Below, piece by piece: positions 35,845 to 47,958 of a stretch of DNA of 64,000 bases. The first letter of the stretch is position 1, and every line of letters starts with the position of its first letter. Where the stretch lies: NCBI GenBank assembly GCA_963723355.1, contig CAVRQQ010000015.1, positions 1 to 64,000 of the forward strand, read 5' to 3'. The notes under the pieces were generated by a model, which saw only the letters and a program-made list of their open reading frames with translations, searched no databases and was not told the origin of the DNA. The position numbers and the translations under genes are program-made. The DNA is from JAFDBW01 sp963723355. GTDB taxonomy: Bacteria > Desulfobacterota > Desulfuromonadia > Desulfuromonadales > BM103.

Positions 35845-36444
35845 CTACTTACCCAGTAAATCAACGAGTCGGAGAGAGTACTCTTCCATTTCAATAATCA
35901 ACTGATCGAGCTTGCTGGACAGATAACGGTGCGCCAGGATGACCGGTATGGCAACCGTCATGCCTGCAGCAGTTGTGACCAGTGCTTCCGATATCCCACC
36001 GCCGAGGGTGGCCGGAGTCCCCATCCCCTGGCTGGCGATCACGTTGAACGCCCGAATCATGCCGAGCACCGTGCCAAGCAATCCCAGTAAGGGCGAGATG
36101 GTCGCGATGGTTCCCATCAACCCCAAAAAGCGCTGCAATGGAGCAGCCTCACGACGACCGGTCTCTTCAACCACGGCCTTGATCTGCTCACGACTGCGCC
36201 CTGCGGCACGCAGAGCGGCAAGAAAAACCTGCGCCAATGGCGAGTTGGACTTATGACAGACGGTGATCGCGTCTTCGCGATGATCTTTCGCTACCAGCGG
36301 TTCAATGTGATGAGCAAGCTCCCTGAACTCCTTGCGAACCTTTATGTATGTCCAGAGCCGCTCGAGAAAAATGCCAAGAGCAAAAATTGAGCACAGGGCG
36401 ATCGGGTACATGAGATACCCGCCTTTTTGGATAACAAGCCACAT
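35845..36444 (-). CDS. exbB: ExbB/TolQ/MotA family proton channel protein
   Basis: A 199-residue inner-membrane protein with three membrane helices: one near the N-terminus (YPIALCSIFALGIFLERLW) and two near the C-terminus (GLMGTIATISPLLGLLGTVLGMI and SEALVTTAAGMTVAIPVI). The motifs SPLLGLLGTVLGMI and EALVTTAAGMTVAIPV are diagnostic. Pairs with the ExbD/TolR protein. Its upstream neighbour is the HIT protein, 113 bases away. Confidence 0.9.
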   Translation of the reverse strand: MWLVIQKGGYLMYPIALCSIFALGIFLERLWTYIKVRKEFRELAHHIEPLVAKDHREDAITVCHKSNSPLAQVFLAALRAAGRSREQIKAVVEETGRREAAPLQRFLGLMGTIATISPLLGLLGTVLGMIRAFNVIASQGMGTPATLGGGISEALVTTAAGMTVAIPVILAHRYLSSKLDQLIIEMEEYSLRLVDLLGK

Positions 36445-36557
36445 AATATCGAAATCTCCTCAGACTCAAGAGCTGGACAGGGTGATCAAAGTGCCCATGT
36501 AATTTGCTCCAATTTTATTGGTTTTGATTTATGATTACAATGAAAAGCTGACTTAAT

Positions 36558-37034
36558 TCAGGAAAAAGCATTCGCCAGTAAAGCGTAGGTCTTTTCGATA
36601 TGTTGCGGGATGACCCTGGTGTCCGCAAGAATCGGCATGAAGTTGCTGTCACCGGCCCATCGCGGCACGATATGCATGTGGATGTGCGCAGTAATTCCGG
36701 CCCCTGCAGCCTGTCCGAAATTCCAGCCGACATTGAACCCCTGGGCAGCGCAGCTGTCGCGTAAAACGGTCTGGCTGAGGACCATCAAATGATGGAGTTC
36801 CTGTACCTCCGGCACGTCAAGCTCTGCAGGGTCGGCAAGATGACGATAAGGAGAGACCATCAGATGCCCGTTGGAATAAGGGTACCGGTTCATCATCACA
36901 TAGCACGAGTCTCCACGTGACACGATCAGCCGTTCCGGATCAGCGGTCTGGTCTTCATCGATACAGAAAATGCAGCATTCAGCTTCCGGCGCCTGAATGT
37001 ATTCCAGTCGCCATGGTGCCCACAAACGATCCAT
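36558..37034 (-). CDS. HIT family hydrolase (Ap4A phosphorylase-like)
   Basis: A 158-residue nucleotide-binding protein of the histidine triad superfamily. The catalytic triad motif HIHMHIVPRW is at about residues 117-126, and N-terminal MDRLWAPWRLEYI with CIFC matches the group of HIT proteins found in deltaproteobacteria, some acting on dinucleoside polyphosphates. The start at 37034 has GGAG nine bases upstream; the longer open frame to 37274 overlaps the phosphoesterase gene and has no family match. Substrate is not determined. Confidence 0.85.
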   Translation of the reverse strand: MDRLWAPWRLEYIQAPEAECCIFCIDEDQTADPERLIVSRGDSCYVMMNRYPYSNGHLMVSPYRHLADPAELDVPEVQELHHLMVLSQTVLRDSCAAQGFNVGWNFGQAAGAGITAHIHMHIVPRWAGDSNFMPILADTRVIPQHIEKTYALLANAFS

Positions 37035-37056
37035 AATGCATATCTCCAGTTCAATA

Positions 37057-37546
37057 TCAGTCAAGTCGAATGATCGTACCGCTGATATTTGTGTTGATCT
37101 CCAAAAGACCGACGGTGTGGCAAGACATGTTGCGCCGGTCCGTCGCGCTGCCAGGGTTAAAGAACAGGATACCACGCCGCTCGTGACATACCGGTACGTG
37201 GCTGTGCCCGTAAACCAGGCAATCGAGTGAATACTGGCTGAATTCGTTGTAGATTCTTTCTTCAATCCCTTCAACCGGTCCCCAGCCGTGAATCAGGCCA
37301 ATTTTGAAGCCGCTGACGTCAATAACTTTCTTGACCGGAATCTCCGGAGAGGACGAGTCCATATTCCCTCGCACTACGTGTACCGGGTAACCTTCAAACA
37401 CAGTCCAGCAGATCAGGGGCAATTATATCCCCCGCATGGATTATCATATCGACAGGGTCGAGCAGATCTTCTACCAAATAAAGAAGAAATGCCCGGGCTT
37501 CTGCAGTGTCGGTCAGGTGGGTATCTGAAAGGACAGCGATTCTCAA
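37057..37546 (-). CDS. Metallophosphoesterase, YfcE/MJ0936 family (apparent frameshift)
   Basis: A small calcineurin-like phosphodiesterase of about 162 residues. The motifs lie in two frames: the start (TTG at 37546) reads LRIAVLSDTHL and continues to IIHAGDIIAPDLLDCV; the second frame continues EGYPVHVVRGNMD, IGLIHGWGP and CLVYGHSH, ending near 37057. Removing one T of the TTT (37396-37398, AAA on the plus strand) joins the two and gives an integer codon count. Metal ligands are D and H of SDTHL, D of HAGD, N of RGNMD, and the His of IHGWG and GHSH. GGTGG lies 7 bases before TTG. Specific substrate unknown. Its stop is 22 bases before the HIT start. Confidence 0.8.
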
Positions 37547-38003
37547 GGGCAAACCACCGACAAAAGATCAGCAGAAACAATTTCTGCCAAAAGAAAAAAA
37601 ACCATTTCGCGTTACGGGACAACACTCATAGTAAAACGCCTGCAGCTTGCCCTGTCAATCTTTCCGTGTCGACGATCAATAACAGCCCGAGATGGCTGAT
37701 TTCCGCCACACGTTTAGTCGTCAGCAGGAATTTTAGGAGGATCGCATCGCTTGACGCATGCGATAAAAGCGATATTTTTAGAGGTGTTCTGAAGAGCTTT
37801 CACGCCAAGGTTATATTTTTCTCCACTTTGGCATCAGCATTGCTCTATCATGTGAGACTTATATGCAGTTACAGGCGTTTTTGCTTGACAAAAAGCGTCG
37901 AGGAAGCATTATCTAAGATTTTTAATATTGCTAAAAATATTTATTTTAACAAAAAACCTTAACAAGATTTGGCTTCGACAAACGGGCCAGGGAGGCAGAA
38001 AAA
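37547..38003. other. Intergenic region upstream of maeB
   Basis: About 450 bases. The plus-strand open frames here have no family resemblance. It contains the maeB promoter (37885-37912) and a GGGAGG ribosome-binding site before the ATG. The rest appears non-coding. Confidence 0.55.
37885..37912 (+). promoter_or_regulatory. Probable sigma-70 promoter for maeB
   Basis: A perfect -35 TTGACA (37885-37890) is followed after 16 bases by CATTAT (37907-37912), four of six matches to the -10 consensus. An AT-rich stretch follows. About 90 bases before the maeB start. Confidence 0.55.
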
Positions 38004-40271
<2,268 letters not shown>

Positions 40272-40295
40272 CAAACACAAAAGAGTAAAACTCTC

Positions 40296-40329
40296 GAGGG
40301 GCAATCACACAGGTTGCCCCTCTTTTTTT
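40296..40329 (+). terminator. Terminator of maeB
   Basis: GAGGGGCAA and TTGCCCCTC form a 9-bp stem (loop TCACACAGG) followed by seven T residues, about 25 bases after the stop. Confidence 0.9.
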
Positions 40330-40430
40330 GATGTGCCGGGTGGTCCACGCCACGCGCCACGTTTACCCTTCCCTGCACCTCAAACACCTGCTAAAATGCC
40401 GCCCCAAACAACAACACCGAGGACCCTACA

Positions 40431-41822
40431 ATGAAATATCTCAGCACTCGCGGGCAGGTCAAAAACATCCCCTTCAAGCAGGCGGTCATGATGGGCCTTG
40501 CCGAAGATGGCGGCCTGCTCCTGCCGGAATCCATCCCGCAGCTTACCCCTGGCGACCTTGACGCTCTGGCCAAACTGGCCTACCCTGAACTGGCCTTCCA
40601 TGTCATGAGCTATTTCATCGAGGATATCCCGTCCGCCGATCTTAAATCGATGATCGACCGCTCATATTCAACCTTTACCCATCCGGACATTACGCCTCTC
40701 GTACACAAGGATGGCCTCTACATCCTGGAGCTGTTTCACGGTCCGACCCTTGCTTTCAAAGATGTCGCCCTGCAGTTTCTCGGCAACCTCTTCGAGTACC
40801 TGCTGACAGAATCCGGCGACCACATGAACATCCTTGGCGCGACCTCCGGCGATACCGGCAGCGCCGCCATTTACGGCGTGCGCGGCAAGCGCAATATCAA
40901 CATTTTTATTCTGCACCCGCACAAGAAAGTCTCTCCGGTGCAGGAATTGCAGATGACTACGGTCACCGACGAGAATGTTTTCAACCTGGCGATCGAGGGA
41001 ACCTTTGACGACGGCCAGCAAATCGTTAAAGATATATTCGGCGATCTCGACTTCAAGAAGAAATATGCTCTCGGTGCCGTCAACTCGATCAACTGGGCTC
41101 GCGTTCTCGCCCAGGTCGTCTATTATTTTTACGCTTGGGGTCAGGTGCGCAGGCAGACTGGAGCCAACAAGGTCTACTTCTCGGTGCCGACCGGTAACTT
41201 CGGCGATATTTTTGCTGGTTACATCGCAAAACGCATGGGACTACCTATAAAAAAACTGGTTCTGGCGACGAATGCCAACAACATTCTCTCCCGTTTTGTC
41301 ACCGCGGGAGACTATTCCATTGGCGAAGTACACCCAACCTTCTCGCCATCGATGGACATTCAGAAGGCCAGCAACCTGGAACGCTACCTGTACTACCTCT
41401 TCAATGAAGATTCGGTACTACTTGCAACAGCCATGAAGGAATTTGCAACAACCGGCAAGCTGATCTTCAGCGAAGCGCAGATTGCAGAAATCAATCAGGT
41501 CTTTATCTCGGCATCGGTTGATAACGAACAAACCCTCGCTATCATTCGCGACTTTCATGCCACGACTGGCTATGTCCTCGATCCGCACACGGCAACCGGT
41601 GTCAAGGCCGGCAAAGACCTTGCCGGAGGAGATTATCCCGTGATCTGTCTGGCCACCGCCCACCCGGCCAAATTTCCTGACGCTGTCAGTCGTGCAATTG
41701 GCAAGGACCCGGACCGGCCAGCAAGCCTTGATGGCCTGGAAAAACGGAATCGACGCTGCGAACGCGTTGAAGCAGATATTTCAACAATCAAGGAATTTCT
41801 GTCGAAGCATTCGTTGCAATAA
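40431..41822 (+). CDS. thrC: Threonine synthase
   Basis: PLP enzyme converting O-phosphohomoserine to threonine. The 463-residue product has the family start MKYLSTRGQVKNIPFKQAVMMGLAEDGGLLLP, and the PLP lysine lies in GPTLAFKDVALQFLGNL (Lys110). Further motifs: GATSGDTGSAAIYG and PTGNFGDIFAGYIA. It has its own ribosome-binding site (GAGGA) and follows maeB by 160 bases, beyond that gene's terminator. It converges on glnA with a shared terminator between. Confidence 0.95.
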   Translation: MKYLSTRGQVKNIPFKQAVMMGLAEDGGLLLPESIPQLTPGDLDALAKLAYPELAFHVMSYFIEDIPSADLKSMIDRSYSTFTHPDITPLVHKDGLYILELFHGPTLAFKDVALQFLGNLFEYLLTESGDHMNILGATSGDTGSAAIYGVRGKRNINIFILHPHKKVSPVQELQMTTVTDENVFNLAIEGTFDDGQQIVKDIFGDLDFKKKYALGAVNSINWARVLAQVVYYFYAWGQVRRQTGANKVYFSVPTGNFGDIFAGYIAKRMGLPIKKLVLATNANNILSRFVTAGDYSIGEVHPTFSPSMDIQKASNLERYLYYLFNEDSVLLATAMKEFATTGKLIFSEAQIAEINQVFISASVDNEQTLAIIRDFHATTGYVLDPHTATGVKAGKDLAGGDYPVICLATAHPAKFPDAVSRAIGKDPDRPASLDGLEKRNRRCERVEADISTIKEFLSKHSLQ

Positions 41823-41913
41823 TTTCAGACTCTATCATCATGTACAAAAGCACGGAGACAGATTTCTCTCCACTTTATTGATCCACTTTACTAACGATAA
41901 TAATAACAAAAGG

Positions 41914-41949
41914 TAAAAAAAGACGGGGCAGCCTTGTGGCTGCCCCGTC
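41914..41949. terminator. Bidirectional terminator between thrC and glnA
   Basis: A perfect 12-bp stem (GACGGGGCAGCC with GGCTGCCCCGTC, loop TTGT) between convergent genes. On the minus strand it is followed by seven T residues; on the plus strand by TCTTGTTTCTTT, so it is stronger for glnA. Confidence 0.88.
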
Positions 41950-41990
41950 TCTTGTTTCTTTATTGAATTTTCGCGCCTTGCGCTTCGTTA

Positions 41991-43401
41991 TTAACAGTCG
42001 AAGTAAAGAGCAAATTCGGTCGGGGTCGGGCGCATGCGCACGGCATCGACCTCGGCCTCGCGCTTGTAGGAAACCCACATATCGATGACGTCCTTGGTGA
42101 AGACATCACCCTTGAGCAACCAATCGTGATCAGCTTCCAGGGCATCAAGTGCTTCGCTGAGAGAACCAGCCACACTCGGGATGTCTTTCAACTCTTCTGG
42201 TGACAGACCGTAGATGTCCTTGTCCAGAGGATCGCCCGGATCGATCTTGTTCTCGATCCCGTCGAGTCCGGCCATCATCTGGGCAGCAAAAGCAAGGTAG
42301 CCATTGCAGCTCGGATCGGGCGTACGGTACTCGACACGCTTTGATTTCGGGTTGTCAGTCACCGGAATACGCAAAGAAGCTGAGCGGTTACGGTTCGAGT
42401 ATGCCAGGTTCACCGGAGCTTCATAACCCGGGACCAGGCGCTTGTAAGAGATGGTGGTCGGGTTGGTGAAGGCGCAGAGGGCCTTGGCGTGCTTCATGAT
42501 GCCGCCGATATAATACATAGGCGGTCTTGGAGAGGCCGCCGTAGCCGTCACCGGCAAACAGGTTCTCACCGTCTTTCCAGAGCGACTGGTGACAGTGCAT
42601 ACCGGAACCGTTGTCGTTGAAAATCGGTTTTGGCATAAAGGTCACGGTTTTGCCGTTGCGGATGGCAACGTTCTTGATGATGTACTTGAACCACTGCAGG
42701 GTGTCACCCATCTTGAGCAGGGAATCGAAACGCATGTCGATCTCGGCCTGGCCACCCGTGGCAACCTCATGATGAACAGCCTCGATGGTCATGCCAACAC
42801 TCTGCAGTACCTCGACCATTTCATTGCGCAGATCAATCATTGAATCAGTTGGCGCGCAGGGGAAGTAACCTTCCTTGTGGCGGGGCTTGTAGCCGAGGTT
42901 CGGGAACTCTTCCCGGCCGGTGTTCCAGATACCTTCAGCCGAGTCGATCGAGTAGAAGGATTCATTGGCACTCGAATCGTAGCGAACATCGTCAAAGATG
43001 AAAAATTCCGGCTCCGGGCCAAAATAAGCGGTATCGGCAATGCCGGTCTGCTTGAGGTAGGCTTCCGCCTTCTGTGCAATGAAACGGGGATCGCGGGTAT
43101 AACCTTCCTTGGTGATCGGGTCGATGATGTTGCAGATCAGGCTCAGGGTCGGGACCTTCACAAAGGGGTCAATCTGGGCGGTCGTGGGATCGGGCATGAT
43201 CAGCATGTCCGAGTTGTGAATCGGCTGCCAGCCACGGATCGAAGAGCCATCGAAACCGATACCCTCTTCAAAGGTGTCTTCGCTGAATTCACCAATCGGA
43301 GTAGAAAAGTGCTGCCAGATACCGACAAAATCAAGGAACTTGTAATCGACCATCTTGCAATCGTTATCCTGGGCAAATTTGACGACTTCTTGTGGACTCA
43401 T
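41991..43401 (-). CDS. glnA: Glutamine synthetase, type I (apparent frameshift)
   Basis: Makes glutamine from glutamate, ammonia and ATP. The coding region is in two frames: the N-terminal part ends GYGGLSKTA and the C-terminal part resumes MYYIGGIMKHAKALCAF. Deleting one base near 42519 joins them into 469 residues, the normal GSI length. Motifs: GFDGSSIRGWQ, PEPEFFIFDD, VATGGQAEIDMRF, HCHQSLWKDG, VPGYEAPVNLAYSNRNRSA and RTPDPSCNGYLAFAA. DIYGLSPEE is where the adenylylated Tyr of GSI-beta lies. The ATG at 43401 has AAGGAG nine bases upstream. It follows glnB by about 55 bases and shares its sigma-54 promoter. Confidence 0.92.
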
Positions 43402-43456
43402 TTTCAACTTCTCCTTTTAGATAATGATCTTGCTGTCTAGAGTAATTATTCAAACG

Positions 43457-43795
43457 TTAGAGCGCATCGTCTCCGGTTTCACCTGTACGGATCCGGACAA
43501 CTTCGTCAACCGGAGTTACAAAAATTTTGCCGTCACCGATGCGGCCGGTCTTGGCCGCTTCACCGATCACTTCGACAATTTTTGCAGTCATTTCATCCGC
43601 GACGATAATTTCCATTTTTATCTTGGGGATGAAATCCACGACATACTCCGCGCCACGGTACAGCTCAGTATGACCTTTCTGACGGCCAAAACCTTTAACC
43701 TCACTGACCGTAATCCCCTGGATACCGATCTCATTCAATGCTTCCTTCACTTCATCCAGCTTGAAGGGCTTAATGATGGCTTCGACTTTCCTCAT
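43457..43795 (-). CDS. glnB: Nitrogen regulatory protein P-II
   Basis: PII signals nitrogen and 2-oxoglutarate status to GlnE/NtrB and, after uridylylation by GlnD, changes its partners. From the ATG at 43795 the protein is 112 residues, the exact canonical length. It has the T-loop GHTELYRGAEYVVDF, with the uridylylated Tyr51 present, and VRIRTGETGDDAL at the C-terminus. GAGGAG lies 9 bases upstream. It is transcribed with glnA from a sigma-54 promoter (43873-43886). GlnK versus GlnB identity is not decided, but pairing with glnA and not amtB favours GlnB. Confidence 0.93.
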   Translation of the reverse strand: MRKVEAIIKPFKLDEVKEALNEIGIQGITVSEVKGFGRQKGHTELYRGAEYVVDFIPKIKMEIIVADEMTAKIVEVIGEAAKTGRIGDGKIFVTPVDEVVRIRTGETGDDAL

Positions 43796-43872
43796 GACTT
43801 GTCGCTCCTCTGAAATTGATGTCAAATCCTGCTGAATAAATCGTTCTCAAAACTGTGCAGCAATAACCAATA

Positions 43873-43886
43873 GCAAATAGCTTGCC
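43873..43886 (-). promoter_or_regulatory. Sigma-54 (RpoN) promoter for glnB-glnA
   Basis: Minus strand reads GGCAAGCTATTTGC: GG at -24 and GC at -12 with exact spacing, GGCA and TTGC matching the consensus GGCACG-N4-TTGC except A for C. The start of transcription would be about 66 bases before the glnB ATG. A TGCACC half-site lies upstream at 44009-44014 but no complete NtrC site was seen. Confidence 0.75.
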
Positions 43887-44043
43887 TAAATTCAAGACAG
43901 GCAGACAAACCATGCCAAGACAATAATATTACGTAGTTTTTCCGAACAGCAGCAGGTGATCATTGATGAACGACTGCAACAGGAGGTGGTATAGTTGCTC
44001 ATAAACAATGCACCTCGATCACAAACTGCCCAGCTTTTACGCA

Positions 44044-44700
44044 TTACCCGGAATCAGGGCAACTGGCTGCATACAACTCCTGCCATAAATCAGGGAAAGA
44101 CGTCCCGGGGCAAAAAGCGATTCGATCCGGATCTGCCGGTTGGTAACGACGGGCAAAAACCTTGAACTTCTGCCACTCTTCCTCAAAATTCGGGGTAAAT
44201 ATCTCCTGTCCCAAAGCCTGATCAATCTGATCGTAGGTCCAGAAGCGCACCTCGGAAATTTCGCTGCGCTCGTAGACAATATCATTATCGGTGATGGCGA
44301 GATACGTCTGGACGTTCTCCGATTCGACCTGGTTTCTGATTGCTGACCGGTACAGGTATGTCAAAGGCAGTCCGGTCAGTCCCAGCTCTTCTGCCATTTC
44401 ACGATATGCTGCAGCGAGATACGATTCGCCAGGACCAAGGTGGCCTCCAACACTGGTATCCCATTTGTCCGGCTGAATATATTTGCCCGGCGCACGTTTC
44501 TGCAGCAACAAAGCTCCCGAGCTATTGAACACAAGCACATGCACGGCACGATGGATCAGGGCCGGATCGCCATGGCAGGCACTGCGCAGAGCCTGTCCGA
44601 TCACTACGTCGTCGTCATTTACGAGATCAAAAAGCTCGTCTGAATCGGTCATTGGAATTCGAAAGCCGGGTCTCAAAACCGGGGCTTGATTTGCCATCAT
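44044..44700 (-). CDS. NUDIX hydrolase
   Basis: A protein of about 218 residues with a complete Nudix box GHLGPGESYLAAAYREMAEELG (about residues 86-107, Gx5Ex7REUxEE). The N-terminal part (ELFDLVNDDDVVIGQALRSACHGD followed by HRAVHVLVFN) is like the IDI/YfcD type of Nudix proteins, so a diphosphate hydrolase rather than a known mutT; substrate unknown. The start is ambiguous among ATGs at 44700, 44697 and 44652. It sits between glnB and a DUF2148 gene with no clear operon partner. Confidence 0.8.
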   Translation of the reverse strand: MMANQAPVLRPGFRIPMTDSDELFDLVNDDDVVIGQALRSACHGDPALIHRAVHVLVFNSSGALLLQKRAPGKYIQPDKWDTSVGGHLGPGESYLAAAYREMAEELGLTGLPLTYLYRSAIRNQVESENVQTYLAITDNDIVYERSEISEVRFWTYDQIDQALGQEIFTPNFEEEWQKFKVFARRYQPADPDRIAFCPGTSFPDLWQELYAASCPDSG

Positions 44701-44727
44701 CAAACCCCCGACCCGCTCCTAGCTATA

Positions 44728-45258
44728 TCAGCCTCTATCAAAAAACGGATTTTTACCTTTGGCCGCCAGTGGTATGCCGTAGGCAATCATCACATCCCCA
44801 CCAAGAATGCCGAGTTCAATCGCCGCCTTGCCAGCGGTATACATGATACGGTTATCGATTCTCAGGTCCGCGGCAAGGGCGACCGCTGAGCCGACCGCAA
44901 TACCGAGATCCCCCGCATTGAACGAGCAGGTACCGCCCGCGTTCATCATGGCATCACAATCAACAAAACCGCAAAAGCCACAAGCGGGAATCTGCAATGG
45001 CTCTTTACGAGTACCGATCAGGATGACAACCGGTGCATGGTCAATATTGTCTGCATCACGAAGAAAAAAAGTGACCCCGTCGCGTTGGCCGATCTGCCTC
45101 ATCTGCTGCTGAAGGCGTTCTTTCTCAGCTTCAGTCACAATAGCTGTTACTAGGAGGTCTTTGCCCTTACCCTTGGGTGCCGTACGTGCAGCCACACAAA
45201 GGCTCTCGGCGGCGCGCATCAACCCGGCGTTCTCGGCAAGTTCATTCATAATCAGCAT
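44728..45258 (-). CDS. DUF2148 family ferredoxin-like domain protein
   Basis: A 176-residue protein with the DUF2148 signature common in anaerobes. It has a cysteine-rich segment PACGFCGFVDCDAMMN (about 92-107) and a further Cys in GGTCSFNAGDLGIAVGSAVALA, likely to bind an Fe-S cluster; the rest is alpha/beta. Function unknown, thought to be redox related. The ATG at 45258 has GGAG six bases upstream; the frame extends to 45270. It ends 28 bases upstream of the NUDIX gene's start, so may be co-transcribed with it. Confidence 0.8.
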   Translation of the reverse strand: MLIMNELAENAGLMRAAESLCVAARTAPKGKGKDLLVTAIVTEAEKERLQQQMRQIGQRDGVTFFLRDADNIDHAPVVILIGTRKEPLQIPACGFCGFVDCDAMMNAGGTCSFNAGDLGIAVGSAVALAADLRIDNRIMYTAGKAAIELGILGGDVMIAYGIPLAAKGKNPFFDRG

Positions 45259-45397
45259 CTGGTTCTCCATTATTGGTCAATTTTAGAGTTGCAATCTGTA
45301 TACGAGTGATCAAAAGACTATACAGGACCGGCGCTCCTAATTTAAACATTATGCAAACGGGAAGATTGTCTGTTCACGAGACAAAGAGAAAAGCTCC

Positions 45398-46184
45398 TTA
45401 CCTGACGCTTTCTGGGGTTGAGAGCTTCTCGTAAAAGAGGTTCAAAACAGAGGATAGCCTCTCATCCAGGCATGACAATGTTTGCGCTGCTATGTGATCG
45501 GGAACCCTGCCAAAATAGGCTTCTGCGATCCCCCCGGCGATGCAGGCCTGAGTGTCACTATCCCCTCCCAGAGAGACCGCATTACGGACAGCATCTTCAA
45601 AGTCCCTTGCTTCCAGAAAAGCCATGATCGCCTGCGGGACCGAGCCCTGGCAAGACACATCAAAGTTATAATCCGGCCGTATATCGTCAATCGTTGCGGA
45701 CAAGTCATAGTTGAATGAGTCCTCTATGTAAGCACGGATTATACTCTTGCTGGCTCCCTTTCGAGCCATGAAAACAGCAGCGGCGACGGCCTGGGCGCCA
45801 AGCAGACCCTCGGGGTGGTTATGAGTCACCTCGGCGCTTTTCAGGGCCTCTGAGAGGACATCATCAAGAGTGTCATAAAGCCAGGCAACCGGACTGACAC
45901 GCATTGCGGAGCCGTTACCGTAACTACCATAAGGCGCAGCTGTTGTCGACCGGGCCCAATGCCCGGAAACGATTGCCATAACCGACGTTCGGATAGTGAT
46001 GGTAATATTCCCGCAGTTTCTCCTGATAGGGAACATTATGCAGAAGGCTGTCTGCGAGGGCAACGGTGTGGACCGTATCATCGGTAAAAACACTCTGCCG
46101 ATTGAACAGCTCGAAATCCTTGCTCTTAATCCCGGCATGTTCAAAGCGTGAACCGATCACATCTCCGGCAATTGCTCCCAGCAT
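45398..46184 (-). CDS. ADP-ribosylglycohydrolase family protein (apparent frameshift)
   Basis: Hydrolyses ADP-ribose from modified proteins or other substrates (DraG/ADPRH superfamily). The N-terminal part reads MLGAIAGDVIGSRFEH with FTDDTVHTVALADSLL, the metal motif of the family, and continues to YHHYPNVGYGNRFR in one frame; the remainder (WARSTTAAPYGSYGNGSAMRVSPV, HNHPEGLLGAQAVAAAVF, SLGGDSDTQACIAGGIA) is in another. Deleting one G of the CCC/GGG at 45962-45964 restores 261 residues and an integer codon count. The start at 46184 has GAGAGG six bases upstream. Downstream of the aminopeptidase; substrate unknown, no toxin partner seen. Confidence 0.85.
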
Positions 46185-46351
46185 CGACATCCTCTCAATT
46201 TGTCGTTCAAGTGTTGCCCGGAAAGTATACAGAGACAACTCCACTTATCAAGCAGAGGGGAACAATCCCTGGAACAGCCTCCTGCAACCGTGCAGATATG
46301 GATTAAATTAATGCAGATAGACGTTGAGACGAGGAGACAGAGACTTCAGCT

Positions 46352-47388
46352 TTACCTGACGCGCTCTTTCGGCAGCGACCCGAGTTTTCTCACTTCGGCA
46401 TAAAAGGCTGGCAGATCGTAATCGACACTCTGCATCAGGGCTTGAAATGCCGAAACCAGGTCATGGTAGGCCGCAGCTGGATGACAGGCGTGCATTGTTG
46501 AGCGCCTTTTTCCATCCACCGGTCGTAACCTGCATAACCACCCCACTCTTCCTTGAGACGGGCATAGCTTTCATAACCACGGGAAATAATCTGATTTTTT
46601 GCAAGCCGTTTTTCTTCAATCCCCAAACCTGAAGAATAAACAGTCTGTAATTCGGTACGGATACCGCTCAGATAATCCTGGAAATCGGCAGACAGTTTCT
46701 CACGTTGCAGGCACTCCTGCCATAGCTCATGCGATTCCTGACTGAGAAACCAGCGACGCAAACCTTCTATTTCAACTGTTTTGGCAAAAGACTCGTTGAA
46801 TGTCGTAGCATCCGGCACAAAAACAACCTGATGCGCCAACTCATGAAACAGCAGCGCAGCCAGGTGTATTTCATCATTTTTCAGGAAAGTATTCAGGACA
46901 GGGTCATCAAACCAGTTGAGCGTCGAGTAGGCCTCCACCCCGTAAACATCGACGTCAAAACCCCTCGCAGAGAGCTCTTCGGCCATGCCACGTGCCGAGT
47001 TCTCATCAAAATAGCCACGATACGTGACACACCCGACGACCGGAAAACACCATTGTTTCAGCTCGAGAGAAAATTCTGGGGCAGCGGTCAGGTTCCACAC
47101 CGCATAGGGCCGTTTCAGATCTGCATACTCATGGTAGCTGCCATTATCCGGCAAATGCAGTGAATCAACGGCAAACCTCCTCAGCCTGACAACCGTTTCC
47201 AGCTGGCTGAGGATAATATCTGGTTGATCTTTACTGGTCAGGATTTCATCTATGGGCTGCGCGCGTGACATCAGCCCCATGTGACCCTTGAAACTCTGGA
47301 GCAGATAGTCGCTCTCGCCACACGCATTCAGTAAAACGAGGCAGACAGCCAACAAAAGGAGCAATGTCACACGGCTTACAATCTGCAT
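46352..47388 (-). CDS. Aminopeptidase-like lipoprotein (apparent two frame breaks)
   Basis: Belongs to the putative aminopeptidase family (PF10023-type) with a zinc-binding HELAH motif (LAALLFHELAHQVVF, about residues 193-207) and a downstream Glu in FNESFAKTVE. A signal peptide ends with LVLLNACGE, so a lipoprotein. After GYDRWMEK the conserved C-terminal part (KALNNARL, then AAAYHDLVSAFQALMQSVDYDLPAFYAEV) runs in two other frames. Removing one A of a run of five at 46507-46511 and one base near 46480 restores a 344-residue protein with integer codons. The ATG at 47388 is preceded by GTG TTT; the longer GTG start at 47394 is possible. Confidence 0.78.
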
Positions 47389-47442
47389 AAACACCTGACC
47401 GTTTAGGAACAGCTGTAATCAGACGTCCGGGACCCGCCAAGA

Positions 47443-47955
47443 TTACAGTCCGAGTCCTCGTTCAAAAGCAATCAGTCTGGCTTTGGTCTCCTTGCCAGCT
47501 CCGCCGGAATACTGACCCAGGCGACCATCCGCATTGACGACGCGGTGGCAAGGCACAATCAGCGGAAAAGGATTTGTCGACATGACCCGTCCGACAGCCC
47601 GTGCTGCGCCTGCCGAACCTGCCGACCGGGCCAGGTCACGATAGGAAATCACCGAACCATATGGCACATCCCGCAACGCATTATGAACTTTGCGGGCAAA
47701 CTCGGACAAACCGGTATCGTCAAGCCTGACGTCAAACGTCTTTCTGTCACCCCGAAAATATTCCTGCAACTGGCTAAAGACCTCATCGAACAGCGGCTGT
47801 GAACCCCGCCCGGCATCCGGACAATGTGTGCACACCTCCAACAAGGCGTCATCAGGCGAAGAAGTGAAACAGATTCTGCTTAATAGCTCTCCACTGGCAA
47901 CCAGAGCAATCGTGCCGTAATCAAAGGATAACATATCCCACTGTTTCGCTGACAT
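47443..47955 (-). CDS. ogt: Methylated-DNA--protein-cysteine methyltransferase
   Basis: Suicide repair enzyme that removes alkyl groups from O6-alkylguanine. The 170-residue length fits. It has the N-terminal ribonuclease-like part and the C-terminal DNA-binding domain with YGSVISYRDLARSAG, RAVGRVMSTNPFPLIVPCHRVV, where the Cys of PCHRV accepts the methyl group, and the final LGQYSGGAGKETKARLIAFE. It follows murJ by 3 bases and so is likely co-transcribed. Confidence 0.93.
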   Translation of the reverse strand: MSAKQWDMLSFDYGTIALVASGELLSRICFTSSPDDALLEVCTHCPDAGRGSQPLFDEVFSQLQEYFRGDRKTFDVRLDDTGLSEFARKVHNALRDVPYGSVISYRDLARSAGSAGAARAVGRVMSTNPFPLIVPCHRVVNADGRLGQYSGGAGKETKARLIAFERGLGL

Positions 47956-47958
47956 AGT

